Shown piece by piece: positions 38,430 to 46,904 of a stretch of DNA of 49,868 nt. How positions within the stretch are numbered: the first letter of the stretch is position 1; each line of letters starts with the position of its first letter. This stretch comes from Acidimicrobiia bacterium (GTDB lineage: Bacteria > Actinomycetota > Acidimicrobiia > Acidimicrobiales > SZUA-35), in assembly GCA_003231975.1 (NCBI GenBank), contig QIKW01000140.1, positions 1-49,868 of the forward strand, in the 5' to 3' direction. A program made the translations under genes and the position numbers. The notes under the pieces were generated by a model. It ran no database searches. It was not told the DNA's origin and was given only the letters and a program-made list of their open reading frames with translations.

Positions 38430-41400
38430 TCAGATCGCTTGGCGCACGCCAGGTTTGGTCGACAGCCGCAGGCGGCGGAAGGCAAAGAATCCAACTCCTG
38501 ATCCAACCAGTAGGAATGCCACCCCAACAAGGAACCCGGTGAGGTTCGTGCCCGTGACTGCCAGAATTGGGGGCGGAACGATTCCCATGTCAAGGGTTGG
38601 GTTGTGCTCACCGGCAAGCAGTAAGACCCCCGGGGTTTTGCCTGTTCTGGTGTCGGCGTCAGAGTCCGCTGCATCGTCGCCTCCGGCGTCTGCGGTGGTG
38701 GGCGTTGCCCCAACCGGGATCGTGCTCAGGTCGAAGCAGACCATGTACTCACCAGGAGCCAAGCCTTCGAAGATGTACATGCCATTGGCATCGGTCACGG
38801 TGGTCGCCAGCGGGGTCATGGCGTCGTCGCACAAGTTGACCGTTACCCCAGGAACCGGATCTTCGTCTGGGTCCTGAATTCCGTCGGCGTCGGTGTCGAA
38901 CCAGACCTTGTCGCCAAGCGATGCAGGCGGCAGCAGACCGATGAACAGGTTCAGCAGCGCCTCGCCCGCCCCAAGGGTGACAACGTCTGTCATTCCCGTA
39001 ACTGGGTCTACATCAGAGTCAACGTCGTTGTCTCCCGCATCCTGAGCGGTCACTGTGTAGCCGGGCGGCAGGCTGGTGAGATCCAAACAAAGGCGGTACT
39101 CACCTGGGTCCAACCCTTCGAACAAAAAGTCGCCGTCGGCTCCGGTTGTCGCCGTCGCTCCTGACGAGTCGCACAGGTTTACAACAATTCCCGAGATCGG
39201 CAGCTCGCCAGGATCTCGGATGCCGTCGCGGTTCGCATCAACCCAGATGGACTGACCAAGTGAAGCTGTGCGGTAGAAGCCGAAGTCAACTGTCAGATTG
39301 GACCGATTGTCTGCCAGGTTCGTTGTTTCCCCAGCAGCGTCGTCCTTGCGCTGCTGCTCCTGTAACGGTTCGGCTTCGTCTCCAACCATGATCGAGTTGC
39401 TCATGACGCCGTCGGCATTCGCGGCCGGGTTCAGACCGTTGTCGTCGTTGTCAGAATCGGTGTCGGGGTTAGCCTCGGTCGGAACTGATGAGGTCATTCT
39501 GGCCAGAGCCTGGCCCTCGCCAGACTGGTCTGGAATGTTCACCAGGTACTTACCCGCAGGAAGGTTGGTGAAGCGGTACTTCCCGTTGGCGTCGGTGCTT
39601 GTGCCTGCCAGAAGGGCGCCCTTGGCCCCAGACCCGTCGTCGGCGTACAGCTCAACCGCAACGCCGTTGATGCCAGGTTCGCCGTCTATCGCCATGCCGT
39701 CGTTGTCGGCATCCAGCCAAACCAGGTTGCCAATCTCATACACCTGAGAAGCCAGGATGATCCCAAGATCCCAGTTCGGATCATCCTCCAGCGGGTCAAG
39801 CAACGTTACATCCGTCATGCCGGTGAACGGGTTGGCATCAGAATCAAGCGAGTCGTCTCCTCCCGCGTACTGAGCCGTTGGCAACTGGTCCGCAGGTAGC
39901 GTGCCGAGGTCGAAACAGACCTTGTACGCCCCTGGTGTCAGGAACTCGAACGTGTAGATCCCGTTGGCGTCGGTAGTGGTTGTCTGCACAGTCACCCCGT
40001 TGGCGTCACACAAATTAACTGTGACATCCGGAACACCCAGTTCACCGGGGTCTTGTAGTCCGTTCGCATCGTCGTCAAGCCAAACCCGGTCGCCGATTGA
40101 GGCAGGCTGATAGAAGCCAAAGTCGATCGTTAGGTTTGACAACACGTCGACAAATCCCGCGCTCGGCGGATCGGGGGTCGGGTCGTCCTTGCGTATCGTC
40201 TCGTTGATTGGTTCCGGGCCGGTTAACTGGATCACGCTAGACATCAGGTCGTCTGGCATCAGAGGCGGATCTATCCCGTTGTCGTCGTTGTCGACGTCGC
40301 TGTCTCCGTCTGCCTCGGTTGGGGTGGATGACCGCATTGCGAACAGCGCTTCGCCTGCGCCGAACTGATTTGGAATCAAGACCCCGTAGGCGCCGACTGG
40401 CTGCCCGGTGAACAAGTACCGACCATTCGCATCGGTTAGCTGCTCGTCCACCATGGTTTCCTTGACCCCGTCGAGGCCTAGGTCTCGCCATAGTTGAACC
40501 CGCACGTTTGCAATCCCGGGCTCGCCGGTTTCGGCCATCCCGTCGTTGTCGATGTCGTTCCAGACCAGGTTGCCGATCTCCATTGGGCCTGGCACGAACC
40601 CGGCGTCAAATGAGTGATCGTGTTCGCCGTATCCCTTTGACGTTACGGGAATGGTGAGAGTGAGCGGGTCCATGTCGCTGTCGATCTCGTCGTCGACCCC
40701 CTCGTTGGGGAGGGTGCCAGACAGCAGGTTGGGGATGTTGATGTCGGGGATTCCCGACACGTCTGCCGTTGCTGTTTCAAATGTCACCTCGTAATCGGTG
40801 AACGGCTGCACAAAGAAACTCCAGGTGCCCGAAGCGTCTGTGGTTGTGGTCTGGCCGTCCGACAACCTGACGGTGAGCCCCGGAATTGGAGGCTCGTCCG
40901 GATCTTGGATTCCGTCCTTGTCCCGATCGAACCACGCTCGGTTGCCTATCTGGACCGGAGGCGGCAGACATAGCGCCTCAATGTCTCCGAGGCCGTTGGC
41001 CTTGCCAAGTGTCGAGGGTTGGGGCGTAGATGCATCGCGATATATCTCAAGCGAGTCGTCGTTGGCGCCGGTGTCGTGGTTCAACCAGATGATCCCGCCT
41101 GCATCCAGCCGGCCATCAACAGGGTCTATCTGGGTTGCGGCCGTTGTGTCCGCGCCAGGGATCGCGGCCAGGGAACCCATGAAGTTCTCAGAGTGAAAGG
41201 CATCGCCCTGGGCATTCGCCACGAAGTCAGACCAGTAGAACTCGCCGCCCCCGGGTCCCTGCCCAGAGTTTGGCCCGCCGGGCCCGAATCGTTCAGTGCC
41301 GGTGCCGCTGGAAGTACGACCACCAACAACTCCGCCGCTTTCCAGCACCCACTTTCCGCCTGGAACGTCAGGTGGGGCGGCCCGCAAGATGTCTCCGTTC

Positions 41401-42827
41401 GCCGCCGAGGTTACGAGGTTGCCATCTCCGTTGGGAGTTAGGTTGCGGTGCCCGAACTGGTCGGCCTGACGGTCTCGAATGCCAATGATCAGGCTGTCGT
41501 CGGTGTCGAACTCGATGTCGGCCAGGATGGGCTGAGCCCGGAGCGGGAACTCATACGGGCTACCTGGATTGGCGGTGAAGAAGAAGTTTGCGTAGCTGAA
41601 GTTGTCTTCCCAGGGGTGCATCTCGCAGCCCTGATCTCGGAGTAGGCAACCGTCGTCGTAGTCCAGCGGAATGTCGAGCATCGACTGGGCGGCCCAGGTG
41701 CCAGCGTCTATGTCGTATGCAAACACGTGTGCTGAGAGGTCGGCCCTGGTGCCCCCGTTCTCGGCGGTGCAGGTAACGCCAGAATACAGAAACCCGTCTC
41801 GGATCTTTAGGGCGAACGGCCGATCGACCCCGTTGGGGCATGTGATCGGGGGACGGCCAATCGAGGCGTGGGCGGCAGTTGAGCCCTGATCGGCGGCAGC
41901 TACGTCGATGGCGTAGATCTCTCGGTCGAACAGGTTGGTTGCGTACAGGACACTTGTGTCTTCATTGAAGTCAATGTCGCCCCACCCGGCCTTGCCGATC
42001 TGACCAAACACGTTGGCGTCTAAGCTGGTCGGGTCATCGGCGGGGTCGTCTGGCAGGCCTCGATCAGCGTTAGATTCCACAAGTCCGGCATCGATTGAGT
42101 CATACCAAAGCGACACAACACCGGTGTTTGTGTCGCTGACGTAAAAGGCGTTGATGCCGCCGCTGCCGAGGCCAACGTGGCGCTTCAGAAAGGCCGAGGT
42201 GAAGAGGCGGCCGGTGATTGGCTGATATGCCAGCCCGTAGACCGATCCTGTGTCGGCCGCGGTTGCCAGCTCAGTAACGGGTGGGGTGTCTGTGCCTGCG
42301 ATGCCGTTCCCTCGGACACTTGAAACTATGGTTTCAACCTGCCCGTTCAGCTCAGCGGGGTTGTTCGAGTTCCCGTTTACAAAACACGTAACCGCGAACT
42401 GCACCGTTTCTTCGTTGGCGTTGCAATAGTCGGCAGGATTGGCCAGGGCGAAGTTGACCGTGGCTCCACCAGACGCGAACTGCACGGTTGAGCCACTGTC
42501 TGGACCGACGGCTGAGGGCCTGAGGTAGGAAGGGCCCCACTCGAACGCAATGCGATAGTTGGCAGTTGTGTCGGTGCCCGCAAGGCTGTAGGTGCCGTCA
42601 TCAACGGTGGTTGCCCTCCCAGCCTCGATGCCTGCGGCATCGGTGGCAATCACCACCACATCGGCCAAGCCGACGTCGCGATCGTCGCGGGCCCCGTTCT
42701 GGTTGTTGTCCCGGAACACTGTTCCGGTGATTGGTGCCGGAACAGCTCCAACCACGGTAGGTGGAGCAAGAACCGCAGCACTGGCCACAAGCAGGCCAGC
42801 AGCGGCAGCCAAAAATAGACGACGCAT
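38430..42827 (-). CDS. Giant SdrD B-like repeat surface protein with LAXTG-like sorting signal
   Basis: Signal peptide MRRLFLAAAAGLLVASAAV; about 7 SdrD-B segments (IGNRAWFDRDKDGIQDPDE, IGNLVWNDIDNDGMAETGE, IGDRVWLDDDANGLQDPGE...); C-term LAVTGTNLTGFLVGVAFLLVGSGVGFFAFRRLR. Start 42827 preferred to 42881. Confidence 0.9.
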   Translation of the reverse strand: MRRLFLAAAAGLLVASAAVLAPPTVVGAVPAPITGTVFRDNNQNGARDDRDVGLADVVVIATDAAGIEAGRATTVDDGTYSLAGTDTTANYRIAFEWGPSYLRPSAVGPDSGSTVQFASGGATVNFALANPADYCNANEETVQFAVTCFVNGNSNNPAELNGQVETIVSSVRGNGIAGTDTPPVTELATAADTGSVYGLAYQPITGRLFTSAFLKRHVGLGSGGINAFYVSDTNTGVVSLWYDSIDAGLVESNADRGLPDDPADDPTSLDANVFGQIGKAGWGDIDFNEDTSVLYATNLFDREIYAIDVAAADQGSTAAHASIGRPPITCPNGVDRPFALKIRDGFLYSGVTCTAENGGTRADLSAHVFAYDIDAGTWAAQSMLDIPLDYDDGCLLRDQGCEMHPWEDNFSYANFFFTANPGSPYEFPLRAQPILADIEFDTDDSLIIGIRDRQADQFGHRNLTPNGDGNLVTSAANGDILRAAPPDVPGGKWVLESGGVVGGRTSSGTGTERFGPGGPNSGQGPGGGEFYWSDFVANAQGDAFHSENFMGSLAAIPGADTTAATQIDPVDGRLDAGGIIWLNHDTGANDDSLEIYRDASTPQPSTLGKANGLGDIEALCLPPPVQIGNRAWFDRDKDGIQDPDEPPIPGLTVRLSDGQTTTTDASGTWSFFVQPFTDYEVTFETATADVSGIPDINIPNLLSGTLPNEGVDDEIDSDMDPLTLTIPVTSKGYGEHDHSFDAGFVPGPMEIGNLVWNDIDNDGMAETGEPGIANVRVQLWRDLGLDGVKETMVDEQLTDANGRYLFTGQPVGAYGVLIPNQFGAGEALFAMRSSTPTEADGDSDVDNDDNGIDPPLMPDDLMSSVIQLTGPEPINETIRKDDPTPDPPSAGFVDVLSNLTIDFGFYQPASIGDRVWLDDDANGLQDPGELGVPDVTVNLCDANGVTVQTTTTDANGIYTFEFLTPGAYKVCFDLGTLPADQLPTAQYAGGDDSLDSDANPFTGMTDVTLLDPLEDDPNWDLGIILASQVYEIGNLVWLDADNDGMAIDGEPGINGVAVELYADDGSGAKGALLAGTSTDANGKYRFTNLPAGKYLVNIPDQSGEGQALARMTSSVPTEANPDTDSDNDDNGLNPAANADGVMSNSIMVGDEAEPLQEQQRKDDAAGETTNLADNRSNLTVDFGFYRTASLGQSIWVDANRDGIRDPGELPISGIVVNLCDSSGATATTGADGDFLFEGLDPGEYRLCLDLTSLPPGYTVTAQDAGDNDVDSDVDPVTGMTDVVTLGAGEALLNLFIGLLPPASLGDKVWFDTDADGIQDPDEDPVPGVTVNLCDDAMTPLATTVTDANGMYIFEGLAPGEYMVCFDLSTIPVGATPTTADAGGDDAADSDADTRTGKTPGVLLLAGEHNPTLDMGIVPPPILAVTGTNLTGFLVGVAFLLVGSGVGFFAFRRLRLSTKPGVRQAI

Positions 42828-42952
42828 ATCACCCTTTCTCCCCAGCCAGGCAGAACGCCTATCTGGCAACTCGCCAGACACCTTAGGCGCAACAAGCAGC
42901 GCCTATGTGCATCCAGCACATTGCTGCTGAAACAATCGTATTGGGTCGGCTG

Positions 42953-43103
42953 TCGTATTGGGTCGGCTATCGCCTCCCGGGCTTCGCCCATCCGGCTAAA
43001 CAGCTCGCTGCGTGCCGACGCCGTCGGCAACGCGAAACACGACCACAAAAGGGGAACTGGAATGGATTAGGTGCGTTTTCGCCACTAATCCATGCCAGTT
43101 CCC
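42953..43103. repeat. Intergenic palindromic repeat element, one-armed copy
   Basis: Hairpin 43052-43103 GGGAACTGGAATGGATTAGGTGCGTTTTCGCCACTAATCCATGCCAGTTCCC. 49-bp core identical to the reverse complement of 18123-18171, plus upstream similarity (gtgccgacgccgtcggcaacgcg). Confidence 0.82.
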
Positions 43104-43118
43104 TCGCGCACGACCGAC

Positions 43119-46100
43119 TCAGGCTAAACGGAAACCATTTCGCCTGATGGCAATTAGGCCGACCCCGATACCGGCCAGGATCAGCCCGTACCCAATTAGA
43201 GGCGCGGTTAGCGAAGTTCCGGTAAGCGCAAGTTCTGGCGGCGCGGCCTGATCAACCACCTGGAGGCCCAGGTCGATTGAGTCGACAAACACACCAGGGC
43301 CAATCGGGATAAGTGAAGTTACTCCCGTCCTACGGTCTGGGTCAGAGTCGATGGCATCGTCGCCGCCGCTGCCGGGATCGACTGGCTCAGTACCGGTCGG
43401 AAGGGTATTGAGATCGAAACAAATCCAGTAGTTGCCGGGCGTCAGCTCGTCGAACAGGTAGCGCCCGTCTTGGTCGGTGGTTACCGACGCCAAGGTGTCG
43501 CCTGCTTCGTTGCAGAGGATCACCACTACGCCGGGAACCCCTGGCTCGTCAGGCCCCTGCATTCCGTCGCCGTTGGTGTCCATCCAAACAACGTTGCCAA
43601 CTGAGCCCGGTGGAATCAGCCCAAGGTCAAGATCGGGGTAGAACTGGCCAGCGCTTATTGTGACCACCTCAGACATCCCGGTCTGAGGGTTCACATCAGA
43701 GTCAGCGGCCTCATCGGCGCCCACATCAGCTGTGGTGATCGAAGAGCCTGTAGGCAGGAGATCCAAGGGCACACAGATCTTGTAGTCGCCGGGGATGAGG
43801 TTGATGAACTGGTAGAAACCGTTGACGTCGGTGGTTGTTGTTGCCTCAATAGTTCCATCGGCTCGGCACAATTGAATGGTGACACCAGGTACCGGGGCCT
43901 CACCGGGGTCTTGGAGCCCGTCTGCGTTCGCATCGAACCAGACATAGTTTCCTAGCCCCGAGGTTGGGAAGAACCCGAAGTCAACGGTGAGGTTGGATTG
44001 ATCGTCGTTGGTACCGGCGGCCGGTGAATCAATGGTTTGTGAATCGCTTCTGGCGGTTTCCGCCAAAGGCTCAGTGCCTGTTAACTGGATCACAGAAGAC
44101 ATCACGGCCGCGGGCAGCGACGGAGGATCCAGGCCGTTGTCGTCATTGTCGGCATCGTCATTTGCGTTCGCCGCCGTTGGGCCTGACGAAATCATCCCGG
44201 CCAACGGTTGCCCGGCGGCTGATTGATCCGGCACAAGAATGCCGTAGGCGCCGGGCGCCAGGTTTGGGAAGCGGTAGTTGCCGTCGGCGTTGGTTGTGGT
44301 TGTGGCTCGGAACGTGTCCTTTTCGCCGTCTCCTGTTGTGTCCTCCCACAGCTCAACTACCACGGATGCAATTCCGGGCTCGCCGGTCTCGGCAACGCCG
44401 TCGTTGTCGGCGTCGAGCCAAACCAGGTTGCCAATTTCCAACCCGGTGGACGTTGTGAAGCCAGCGTCCAAAGAGAAGTCATGGCGTCCGGGGCCTTCAG
44501 TCCGCACGGTGATGGTGAGGTTTGTCGGGTCCATGTCGGAGTCAACCAGGTCGGCAGGGTCGAGCAAGTCGCGTGGCTGGCCAACGGCTGGAATCGGGCC
44601 CAGGATCGTTGGCAGGAGATCGGCTCCGGTCGATATTTCAGGAATGCCAGAGACATCGGCGGCGAGCGGGTCGAGTGTGACTGTGTAGTCGGTTTGGGGG
44701 TTGACGGTGAAGCCCCAGTTGCCGTTCGCGTCGGTTGTGGTTACCTGGCCGTCGGACAGTGTTATCGACACGTTTGGTATCGGTTCCTCGCCTGCGTCCT
44801 GGTTGCCGTCCTGGTTGCGGTCGAACCAGACGCGGTTTCCTATCTCAACCCGGGCTCCGAGGCAGAGCGCTTCGAGGTCGCCAAGCCCGTTCGCCTTCCC
44901 GAAGGTTGACGGTGCGGGTGTTGAGCCGTCTCGGTAGAGCTCAATTGACTCTTCGGTTGCCCCGTTGTCCAGATTCACCCATGAGATACCGCCCGCGTCG
45001 AGCCGGGCAGGCTGGGGATCAAGCGATGTTGCAGCAACAGTGTCGGTGCCTGGAATGACGGCAATGGATCCCATGAACGTCTCGGAGTGAATCACGTCTC
45101 CCCCCGGGCCGGTTACAAAGTCAGACCAGAAGAACTCTCCGCCCCCCGGTCCTTGCGGTGCAGCCGGGCCACCCGCTCCAACATTTGTTGTGCCGGTGCC
45201 TGAAGAGGTCTGGCCTCCAACCACTCCGCCGGACTCGAGGGTGAACTTGCCGCCAGGAATGGAGGGCGGTGCGGCCTTCAGCAGGTCTCCGTTGGTGGCG
45301 GCGGTAATGAGGTTGCCGTCTCCGAGAGGGGTGAAGTTGCGGTTGCCGAACTGATCGCCTTGGCGATCGCGGATGCCAACAATCATTGAGCCGTCGGTGT
45401 CGAAATCGATATCGGCAATCATTGGTTGGGCCCGCAGCGGAAATTCGAATGGAGTAGCCGGGACAGCAGTGAAGAAGAAGTCGGCATAGCTGAAGGTGTC
45501 GATCCAGGGATACATCTCACAACCCCGGTTTCGGACCAGGCAGCCGTCTGCGTAGTTGAGCGGAATGTCGAGAACCGAGTCTGGGCTCCAGGTGCCGCCG
45601 GCAATGTCGTATGTGAACACGTGACCCGAGAGGTCGGCCTGGGTGCCACCGTTCTCGGCGGTGCACGTAACACCCAGGTACAGAAGGCCGTCTTTGATCT
45701 GGAGGCCAAAAGGCCGATCGACTCCGTTGGGGCAGCTCAAGGTTGGGCGCCCAATTGAAACGTCGGCATTGCCTGCCCCGTTGTCCACTGCGGCCACGTC
45801 GATGGCGTAGACCTCCCGGTCGAACAGGTTCACGGCATAGATGGTCTGCTGATCTTCGGAGATGTCGATGTCTCCCCAGCCTGCCTTGCCGACCTGGCCG
45901 AATACCGTTGCGTCGACACTGGCCGGGTTGTCAGCCGCGGAAGAAGGCAGCCCTCGAGCCGCGTTTGACAACACGGCTCCGGCCCCGGCGTCGATGCCGC
46001 TGTACCACGGGCCGACCGAGCTGTCGTTGAGGTTCACGCTGTAGATCGTGTTCAGCCCGCTGGCGCCAAGGCCAACGTGGCGCTTCAGGTAAGAGGAGGC

Positions 46101-46715
46101 AAACAGCCGGTTGCTTACCGGTTCGAACGCCAGCCCGTACGTGCTTCCTAGTTGGCCGGCCTCGGCCAGTTTGATGGCGTCGGGGAGCCCATTGCCGGCA
46201 ATCCCGTTTGCGCGCGGCACAGCCACGATGGCCTCTACGTCTGCGTTGAAGGCATCTGCCGTTGTGGGGTCGCCATTTACGAAACATGTGGTGGCAAATA
46301 CAACGACAGCCTCGTCGGCGGCGCAAAAGTCGGCTGGGTTGGCCAAGCCGAAGCTGGCAACGCCGCCTCCATTGACGAACTGGACCGAGCCTGCGGTGTC
46401 TGGTCCGACGGCAGTCGGTCGCAGGAAGGGCTCGGTCCAGGAGTATGTGATTCGGTACTGGATTGTGTCGTCGGTTCCGACAATCGAGAATGAACCGTCG
46501 GCACCAGAAACAGCGGTGCCTGTTACTGCGCCCGCGGGGTCGGTGGCGGTAACGGTAACGCCCTCCCACCCAGGGTCTCGGTTGTCTTGCTCGCCGTTCT
46601 GGTTGTGATCACGCCAGACGGTGCCCGTAATGGGCGCCGCTGCCGCTTCGGCCGCCACCACCGGTATGACCGTCACTGCCAGGCTGAGAATCAGGACCGC
46701 GGCTAAAGACCGCAT
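43119..46715 (-). CDS. Giant SdrD B-like repeat surface protein with LAXTG-like sorting signal (paralogue)
   Basis: Signal peptide MRSLAAVLILSLAVTVIPVVAAEA; about 5 SdrD-B segments; C-term LALTGTSLTAPLIGYGLILAGIGVGLIAIRRNG; strong end-to-end similarity to the adjacent gene. Track start is GTG 46730. Confidence 0.9.
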   Translation of the reverse strand: MRSLAAVLILSLAVTVIPVVAAEAAAAPITGTVWRDHNQNGEQDNRDPGWEGVTVTATDPAGAVTGTAVSGADGSFSIVGTDDTIQYRITYSWTEPFLRPTAVGPDTAGSVQFVNGGGVASFGLANPADFCAADEAVVVFATTCFVNGDPTTADAFNADVEAIVAVPRANGIAGNGLPDAIKLAEAGQLGSTYGLAFEPVSNRLFASSYLKRHVGLGASGLNTIYSVNLNDSSVGPWYSGIDAGAGAVLSNAARGLPSSAADNPASVDATVFGQVGKAGWGDIDISEDQQTIYAVNLFDREVYAIDVAAVDNGAGNADVSIGRPTLSCPNGVDRPFGLQIKDGLLYLGVTCTAENGGTQADLSGHVFTYDIAGGTWSPDSVLDIPLNYADGCLVRNRGCEMYPWIDTFSYADFFFTAVPATPFEFPLRAQPMIADIDFDTDGSMIVGIRDRQGDQFGNRNFTPLGDGNLITAATNGDLLKAAPPSIPGGKFTLESGGVVGGQTSSGTGTTNVGAGGPAAPQGPGGGEFFWSDFVTGPGGDVIHSETFMGSIAVIPGTDTVAATSLDPQPARLDAGGISWVNLDNGATEESIELYRDGSTPAPSTFGKANGLGDLEALCLGARVEIGNRVWFDRNQDGNQDAGEEPIPNVSITLSDGQVTTTDANGNWGFTVNPQTDYTVTLDPLAADVSGIPEISTGADLLPTILGPIPAVGQPRDLLDPADLVDSDMDPTNLTITVRTEGPGRHDFSLDAGFTTSTGLEIGNLVWLDADNDGVAETGEPGIASVVVELWEDTTGDGEKDTFRATTTTNADGNYRFPNLAPGAYGILVPDQSAAGQPLAGMISSGPTAANANDDADNDDNGLDPPSLPAAVMSSVIQLTGTEPLAETARSDSQTIDSPAAGTNDDQSNLTVDFGFFPTSGLGNYVWFDANADGLQDPGEAPVPGVTIQLCRADGTIEATTTTDVNGFYQFINLIPGDYKICVPLDLLPTGSSITTADVGADEAADSDVNPQTGMSEVVTISAGQFYPDLDLGLIPPGSVGNVVWMDTNGDGMQGPDEPGVPGVVVILCNEAGDTLASVTTDQDGRYLFDELTPGNYWICFDLNTLPTGTEPVDPGSGGDDAIDSDPDRRTGVTSLIPIGPGVFVDSIDLGLQVVDQAAPPELALTGTSLTAPLIGYGLILAGIGVGLIAIRRNGFRLA

Positions 46716-46781
46716 AGTTCTGTGCACCACTGTTCACCCCTTGTCACTCTGTTCCCGCTGGGGATGAAACTAGCGCGTAGG

Positions 46782-46798
46782 TGACACTACATGTGTCA
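46782..46798. promoter_or_regulatory. Candidate operator: inverted repeat TGACAC-N5-GTGTCA upstream of the SdrD paralogue
   Basis: TGACACTACATGTGTCA, perfect 6-bp arms, about 67 bp upstream of the likely ATG at 46715. Confidence 0.4.
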
Positions 46799-46904
46799 AC
46801 AATTTGTTTAAGTCTGAACGCAGCCTGGATCTTTCAATCGATTCACGGGCTAGTTGCAGATACACGCCACATCAGGCGTCCATGATCGTGAAAGGCAGCT
46901 GTTG

